Source: Serripes groenlandicus (taxonomy: Eukaryota > Mollusca > Bivalvia > Cardiida > Cardiidae). Taken from it: 64,000 nt of DNA. Below are positions 62,701 to 64,000 of the stretch, one piece after another. The first letter of the stretch is position 1. Every line of letters begins with the position of its first letter. Made by a program: the position numbers and the translations under genes. The stretch spans positions 20,511,849 to 20,575,848 of the forward strand of contig JASEVX010000003.1 of NCBI GenBank assembly GCA_031761405.1, read 5' to 3'. Under the pieces are notes generated by a model. The model saw only the letters and a program-made list of their open reading frames with translations. It did not search any database and had not been told where the DNA came from.

Positions 62701-63469
62701 CACAGGCACAACATTTGGGTAACATCAACATCAATCTCATTAACCCTTTCCCTCATATAGACGCTTTTTGACGCCTCAGCAGCAGACGACATTTTGAAAA
62801 CATAGTGACAAAAGAAGAAATTGCTCAAAACGAGCAATTTCTCCCTTTGCCACAATGTTTTCCACTTTTAGTCGTAGGTTATCCATTTCATTCAGTTATA
62901 GAGATTTTCTATTTTTTGACAAAATATATTCAAAGTTGTCTGCTGCAGAATTGTCGTATGAGGGAAAGGGTTAACATCAGACCGAAATACTTTGCTGTAT
63001 GTATATTGGATCTGACTACAACGCATAAAGTCTTGCCTCAAATTGACCTTATACAAATGTTAAACGCGCACTTGCTCAGTTTTTATGTCCAATTAAATCA
63101 CACAGTACAACAAATACACAGTCATGCTATACGATCAGAGAACTCAACAATCATCACAGCTCTATATTGTTTAGTTATATGAATTATATATCCTGTTTTA
63201 TATCAAACAAATTGGTAAGCGACATCTTGATTGGTTGACACAAAGGTCAATCTGAGACAACCTACATGTATATGAGGCAGACATCAGATCTATATACGAG
63301 CAAGGGAAGTTTAGGTCTGGTTTTAATGAGATTTCATGAACATGAACAAATCAATAAGAAAAAAGCATTTCACTGACCCAACACATCCAGTTCTGTTTTC
63401 TGTACAAGCTGACTTGACTTTAGGATGGAAATTTGACTTCTGGTATGGACTAGTGGCAGGATCATAAGC
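50726..63469 (-). CDS. RAB34/36: Rab34/Rab36-type small GTPase gene, spliced (first exon beyond the window)
   Basis: Rab GTPases of this clade act in Golgi-lysosome positioning, macropinocytosis and ciliary traffic. Eight minus-strand exons can be joined: 63469-63378, 58897-58832, 57881-57780, 56427-56363, 54974-54847, 52772-52682, 51152-51039 and a last exon near 50748. All have GT..AG junctions and continuous phase up to the last. G1 is GDVAVGKTS, switch I is [11 protein letters not shown]3 is [10 protein letters not shown]5 is SALSG. G4 reads GTKKD rather than NKxD, a trait shared with the vertebrate Rab34/36 clade. The segment [18 protein letters not shown] before the P-loop matches the N-terminal extension of Rab34. 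Rab34 and Rab36 cannot be told apart here. The C-terminus is unresolved and no prenylated CC motif is visible. Confidence 0.93.
50767..50794 (+). mobile_element. TTAA MITE stub
   Basis: TTAACCCTTTCCCACATACA and a few bases only, directly before a full copy. Confidence 0.5.
50795..51016 (+). mobile_element. TTAA MITE beside a Rab splice donor
   Basis: TTAACCCTTTCTCTCATATA with hairpin GAAATTGCTCAAAACGAGCA and a decayed right end. It lies 22 bp inside the intron after the exon 51039-51152. Confidence 0.82.
51039..51152 (-). CDS. RAB34/36: Rab exon: [11 protein letters not shown]...KQIGAI
   Basis: The 114 bp exon completes Gly and encodes [20 protein letters not shown], then [18 protein letters not shown], aligning with the last helix of Rab34 (GENV..FF..VA.L.FE). 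The donor is GTAAGT. If the donor is skipped the frame runs on into a MITE and stops 27 codons later. Confidence 0.9.
51191..51385 (+). mobile_element. TTAA MITE, left end shortened
   Basis: TTAACCCTTTTCCAAAGCAG to TGTATGTAGGGTTAA, hairpin AGAAGATGCTCAAAACAAGC. Confidence 0.7.
51412..51790 (+). mobile_element. Pearl-like element, two ~160 bp units
   Basis: The head AACAAGAGCTGTCTGCGTGC is followed by units with ATGCATCAAGTAGTTACTGA and ATAGGTGTG at about 51530 and 51690. No tail hairpin was recognised. Confidence 0.6.
52011..52160 (+). mobile_element. 150 bp deletion-type pearl-like element
   Basis: AACAAGAGCACCGCGTACGG to GACAATAGCTCGAGCTAAAA. A twin of 49449-49600 with a nearly identical interior (AAAAAACCTTAACC, CGGACGACCACG). 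Region 52161-52681 shows nothing recognised. Confidence 0.72.
52682..52772 (-). CDS. RAB34/36: Rab exon: [10 protein letters not shown]...SALSG
   Basis: The 91 bp exon encodes [20 protein letters not shown], then [11 protein letters not shown]. It contains the AEYW segment and the G5 guanine-contact motif (SALSG), typical of Rab34/36. The donor is GTCAGT. Confidence 0.92.
52902..53135 (-). mobile_element. SINE (family B), diverged copy
   Basis: TTGATTGATTGGGGTTTAAT, CAGTCATATCACAGCGGCC and AAGCAACTGGCTACATTTTG in the order of the copy at 44288. The tRNA-like head is eroded. Confidence 0.65.
53185..53420 (+). repeat. Two ~145 bp units of a pearl-type core
   Basis: AAAGTCACTGTGACCTTGAC occurs at about 53189 and 53333, each time followed by CTTAG, and the units share CAAAATCAA..TCT(A)TTGGTCATGC. 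A pearl-like head ACAAGAGGACCATAAGGGCC lies separately at 53633-53670. Confidence 0.6.
53838..54035 (-). mobile_element. TTAA MITE, hairpin shortened
   Basis: ATAACCCTTTCCCACATACA to GTCTATATGTGGCTAAA. One limb of the hairpin is deleted. A further remnant lies at 54430-54570; the rest of 54036-54611 shows nothing. Confidence 0.65.
54612..54795 (-). mobile_element. tRNA-derived SINE (family A)
   Basis: On the minus strand: AGTGGTGGAGAGCTAGAGCA (box A region), GGTTCAAGTCCCGTGATGAG (box B), body as in the other copies, tail GTTAAATAAATAAGTTTAAA. Confidence 0.78.
54847..54974 (-). CDS. RAB34/36: Rab exon: [12 protein letters not shown]...GTKKDIV
   Basis: The 128 bp exon has acceptor GTTACAG and donor GTAAGA. 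It encodes [20 protein letters not shown], then [20 protein letters not shown]. The VGTKKD segment replaces the usual GNKxD (G4), as in Rab34/36. Confidence 0.93.
55010..55205 (-). mobile_element. TTAA MITE, diverged
   Basis: ACTTTCCCACATATAAC, ACAGTAGACAACTTTGAAAA, hairpin GGAAAGTGCTCATCATGAGC, end ACAGGTGGGAAAAAAATAAA. Confidence 0.62.
55725..55860. mobile_element. TTAA MITE remnant
   Basis: GATGCACATCTGCAGCAGGT, then TTGACTCTATTCAATAACTA and GTATGTAGAAAAGGTTCAA. Confidence 0.45.
55891..56058 (-). mobile_element. TTAA MITE with internal deletion
   Basis: GAACCCTTTCCCACATACAA to CACGTGGGAAAGAGTTAA. The hairpin is mostly deleted. Confidence 0.68.
56074..56304 (+). mobile_element. TTAA MITE, full-length copy
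   Basis: TTAACCCTTTCCCTCATATA to TGTAAGAAAGGGTTAA, hairpin GAAATTGCTCAAAACGAGCA. It ends 59 bp from the Rab exon 56363-56427. Confidence 0.86.
56363..56427 (-). CDS. RAB34/36: Rab exon: [21 protein letters not shown]
   Basis: The 65 bp exon carries the G3/switch II motif WDTAGQERF and SSYYRGAH. Flanks are CTTTACAG and GTAAGT. Phases 2/1 match both neighbours. Confidence 0.95.
56585..56755 (-). mobile_element. tRNA-derived SINE of a third family
   Basis: On the minus strand: GGTGGTGAAGTGGTAGAGTA (box A), GCAGGTTCTATCC (box B), then CATACCAAATACTCGAAAAA and GGCGCTCAGCATTGTGG. The last two blocks are typical of a widespread bivalve SINE. Confidence 0.68.
57190..57665 (-). mobile_element. Two eroded family B SINEs
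   Basis: GTTCACTTAATCATGCGTTT with AGGCAACTGGCTACCTTTGG (about 57190-57330), then GACAGTTCACTTGTTCATGA (from 57412). A tRNA-like stretch CAGGTTCAAACTCATGACCC lies at 57604-57662. Confidence 0.5.
57780..57881 (-). CDS. RAB34/36: Rab exon: [19 protein letters not shown] (switch I)
   Basis: The 102 bp exon has acceptor ATTTCAG and donor GTAAGT. It holds the effector loop with the switch I threonine ([10 protein letters not shown]) and the Rab family strand [12 protein letters not shown]. Confidence 0.95.
58164..58381 (+). mobile_element. TTAA MITE, right terminus eroded
   Basis: TTACCCTTTCCCTCATATAG, hairpin GAAATTGCACAAAACGAGCA, ending GTCTGCTGATGAG..GTTAA. Confidence 0.8.
58590..58803 (+). 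mobile_element. TTAA MITE, first ~18 bases missing
   Basis: It begins within the left arm (TAGATGCTTTCTGACGCCTC) and ends ATGAGGGAAAGGGTTAA, 29 bp from the P-loop exon. Confidence 0.8.
58832..58897 (-). CDS. RAB34/36: Rab exon: P-loop (GDVAVGKTS)
   Basis: The 66 bp exon encodes [20 protein letters not shown], then N and the first two bases of Arg. It holds the nucleotide-binding P-loop. Acceptor TATTTCAG, donor GTAATT. Confidence 0.95.
58946..59176 (-). mobile_element. TTAA MITE, full-length copy
   Basis: TTAACCCCTTTCCCTCATAC to TATGAGGGAAGGGGTTAA, hairpin GAAATTGCACATTTTGTGCA. The right TTAA is shared with the next piece. Confidence 0.88.
59173..59313 (-). mobile_element. TTAA MITE, internally deleted
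   Basis: TTAACCCTTTTCCATATACA with ATCTGCAGCAGACGACTTTG, then a short right arm ending GAGTAAAGGTTGAA. Confidence 0.55.
59385..60605. mobile_element. Old TTAA MITE interrupted by a hAT-like element
   Basis: ATCTGCAGCAGATAAACATT on the left and TGCATCTGCATTTAGGAAGG on the right belong to an eroded MITE. The break is at GTTAAAAT, the duplicated target of the element 59683-60572. Confidence 0.5.
59683..60572. mobile_element. 890 bp non-autonomous hAT-like element
   Basis: TAGGGATGGCAACGGTTACC starts it and ...CGTTGCCATCCCTA ends it. Perfect 8 bp duplications GTTAAAAT are at 59675-59682 and 60573-60580. Subterminal copies of CGGTTA and GGTTAC occur at both ends. No transposase frame; the TIR and 8 bp duplication fit the hAT superfamily. 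Confidence 0.88.
60822..61090. repeat. 54 bp minisatellite, five units
   Basis: CAACTTTATCAAAACATGAA recurs at 60861, 60915, 60969, 61023 and 61077, exactly 54 bp apart, with the unit GAGCGGGCCATTCATGTGTG between. As 54 is a multiple of three, both strands stay open; this gives repetitive frames that are probably not proteins. Confidence 0.95.
61122..61747 (+). mobile_element. TTAA MITE interrupted by a pearl-like element
   Basis: Left part 61122-61189 (TTAACCCTTTCCCTCATATA to GAAAACCTTGTGA) and right part from about 61590 (AGAGGAAATTGCACAAAACG to ATGAGGGAAAGGGTTAA). Joined, they form a normal full-length copy. Confidence 0.82.
61190..61590 (+). mobile_element. Pearl-like element, two ~180 bp units, inside a MITE hairpin
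   Basis: The head AACAAGATGTGTTTGTGAAA (hairpin) is followed by CACTGATGCCCCCGAA. The tail ends GATTCCGGGGGCATAAAAA. ATGCCCCCG and CGGGGGCAT are the inverted subterminal repeats. Units with AGGTCAAAGGTCAAGGTCGC start at 61230 and 61390. Confidence 0.8.
61910..62110 (-). other. Unrecognised G+C-richer patch with an open frame
   Basis: The minus frame 62108-61914 reads [20 protein letters not shown], then [17 protein letters not shown], and looks more protein-like than the flanks. I do not recognise it. It could be a transposon-derived fragment. The rest of 61748-62480 shows nothing. Confidence 0.25.
62480..62612 (+). mobile_element. TTAA MITE, left terminus lost
   Basis: AACATTGTGGCAAAAGGGGA, hairpin GAAATTGCTAATAATGTGCA, end TGTATGTGGGAAAAGGTTAA. 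Confidence 0.6.
62740..62974 (+). mobile_element. TTAA MITE, full-length copy
   Basis: TTAACCCTTTCCCTCATATA to ATGAGGGAAAGGGTTAA, hairpin GAAATTGCTCAAAACGAGCA. One of the best-preserved copies and a useful reference for the family. Region 62975-63377 shows nothing else. Confidence 0.9.
63378..63469 (-). CDS. RAB34/36: Rab exon: N-terminal extension ([18 protein letters not shown])
   Basis: The 92 bp exon lies between acceptor TTACCTAG and donor GTCAGT. It encodes [20 protein letters not shown], then [11 protein letters not shown], the pre-P-loop extension diagnostic for Rab34/36. The exon with the start codon lies to the right of the window or was not recognised. Confidence 0.85.
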
Positions 63470-63505
63470 CTAGGTAAACAAAGGTATCCCACATCATTTT
63501 ATTCT

Positions 63506-63676
63506 AACCTTTTCTCACATGAGGTTGATTTCTGATGCTTCTGCAGTAGACTACTTTTGAAAACATTGTGTCTTCAGAGATTATCAGTAATTACACTTGT
63601 AGTGGGTTTTCATATTTTAGCCACTAAATGTTCAAAGTTGTCTGCTGCAGATTTGCAATATGTGGGAAAGGGTTAA
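63506..63676 (+). mobile_element. TTAA MITE with internal deletion
   Basis: CTAACCTTTTCTCACATGAG to ATGTGGGAAAGGGTTAA. The hairpin is lost. Confidence 0.68.
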
Positions 63677-63772
63677 ATTAAAATTGCGAGTGCCTATAAA
63701 TGCTATATGAGAAATAAGAATACCACAAGCAGTTCAAAAGCAGCCATAACTCATATTCAGAATATAAATACG

Positions 63773-63916
63773 GAATATTGCGTTGCGGGAGCGATAAAAG
63801 GGTTTGTATTGCACTACAAGTAGCGTGGAAAAATCGATATCTTTATCGATATGAATTTTCCCACGCTACAAGTTGTGGAATATGAACACATTTATAGCTA
63901 CCGCAACGTAATATTC
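63773..63916. mobile_element. 144 bp foldback element
   Basis: GAATATTGCGTTGCGGGAGC pairs with its inverted copy ending at 63916, and an inner pair CAAGTAGCGTGG / CCACGCTACAAG surrounds ATCGATATCTTTATCGAT. Almost the whole element is one imperfect hairpin. Confidence 0.72.
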
Positions 63917-64000
63917 CTTTTATTATATACCTATGATCTATGAAGAGCTTAAACACTAACAAATATACAGATTCAATGTATTTTTTATTTGGGATACAAT

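Overview
This is animal nuclear DNA, AT-rich, with short coding exons separated by very long, repeat-filled introns. It is most likely from a bivalve mollusc. Three things point there: the pearl/Helentron-associated elements (ends AACAAGAG...GGTGAGCTAAAA, with ~160 bp core repeats), the tRNA-derived SINEs ending in a GGGGTTTAACGCC-type sequence, and non-LTR retrotransposon tails. The species cannot be named from sequence alone.

Genes. A coronin-family gene lies on the minus strand. Its coding exons run from the start codon at 19175 down to 1848, and its 3' part lies beyond the left edge. A Rab34/Rab36-type small GTPase gene lies on the minus strand from 63469 down to about 50726; its first exon lies beyond the right edge. 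A small cupin-domain protein (27077-27463) and a truncated cytochrome P450 N-terminus (42166-42570) are on the plus strand. Exon phases across both split genes join without frameshift, except at the last Rab exon, where the ending is ambiguous. The two long genes are not obviously linked in function (actin filament regulation; vesicle traffic). No operon logic applies.

Repeats, left to right. The coronin introns (1-20 kb) carry pearl-like elements, TTAA-flanked palindromic MITEs, a 1.7 kb TIR element and a SINE. Region 21.2-24.4 kb holds a miniature LTR retrotransposon whose LTRs contain a 5S rRNA-like promoter. Its left LTR was broken by a truncated LINE. Two further LINE 3' ends and a long (GA)n tract follow. 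Region 27-31 kb holds the cupin gene, a pearl-like element against its stop codon, and a 1.05 kb element built of palindromic ATTAGG arrays. Region 29.95-40.3 kb is one small pearl-like element inflated to 10 kb by nested insertions, up to four levels deep. Region 40-50 kb holds more pearl-like copies and many TTAA MITEs. Region 50-64 kb holds the Rab exons among MITEs, SINEs, a hAT-like element and a 54 bp minisatellite.

The most unusual objects are the 5S-bearing TRIM (an animal counterpart of plant Cassandra elements), the paired GGAAGCG-terminus elements made of 14 bp palindromes with 6 bp target duplications, the nested stack, and the TTAA MITE family with roughly 40 copies in 64 kb.
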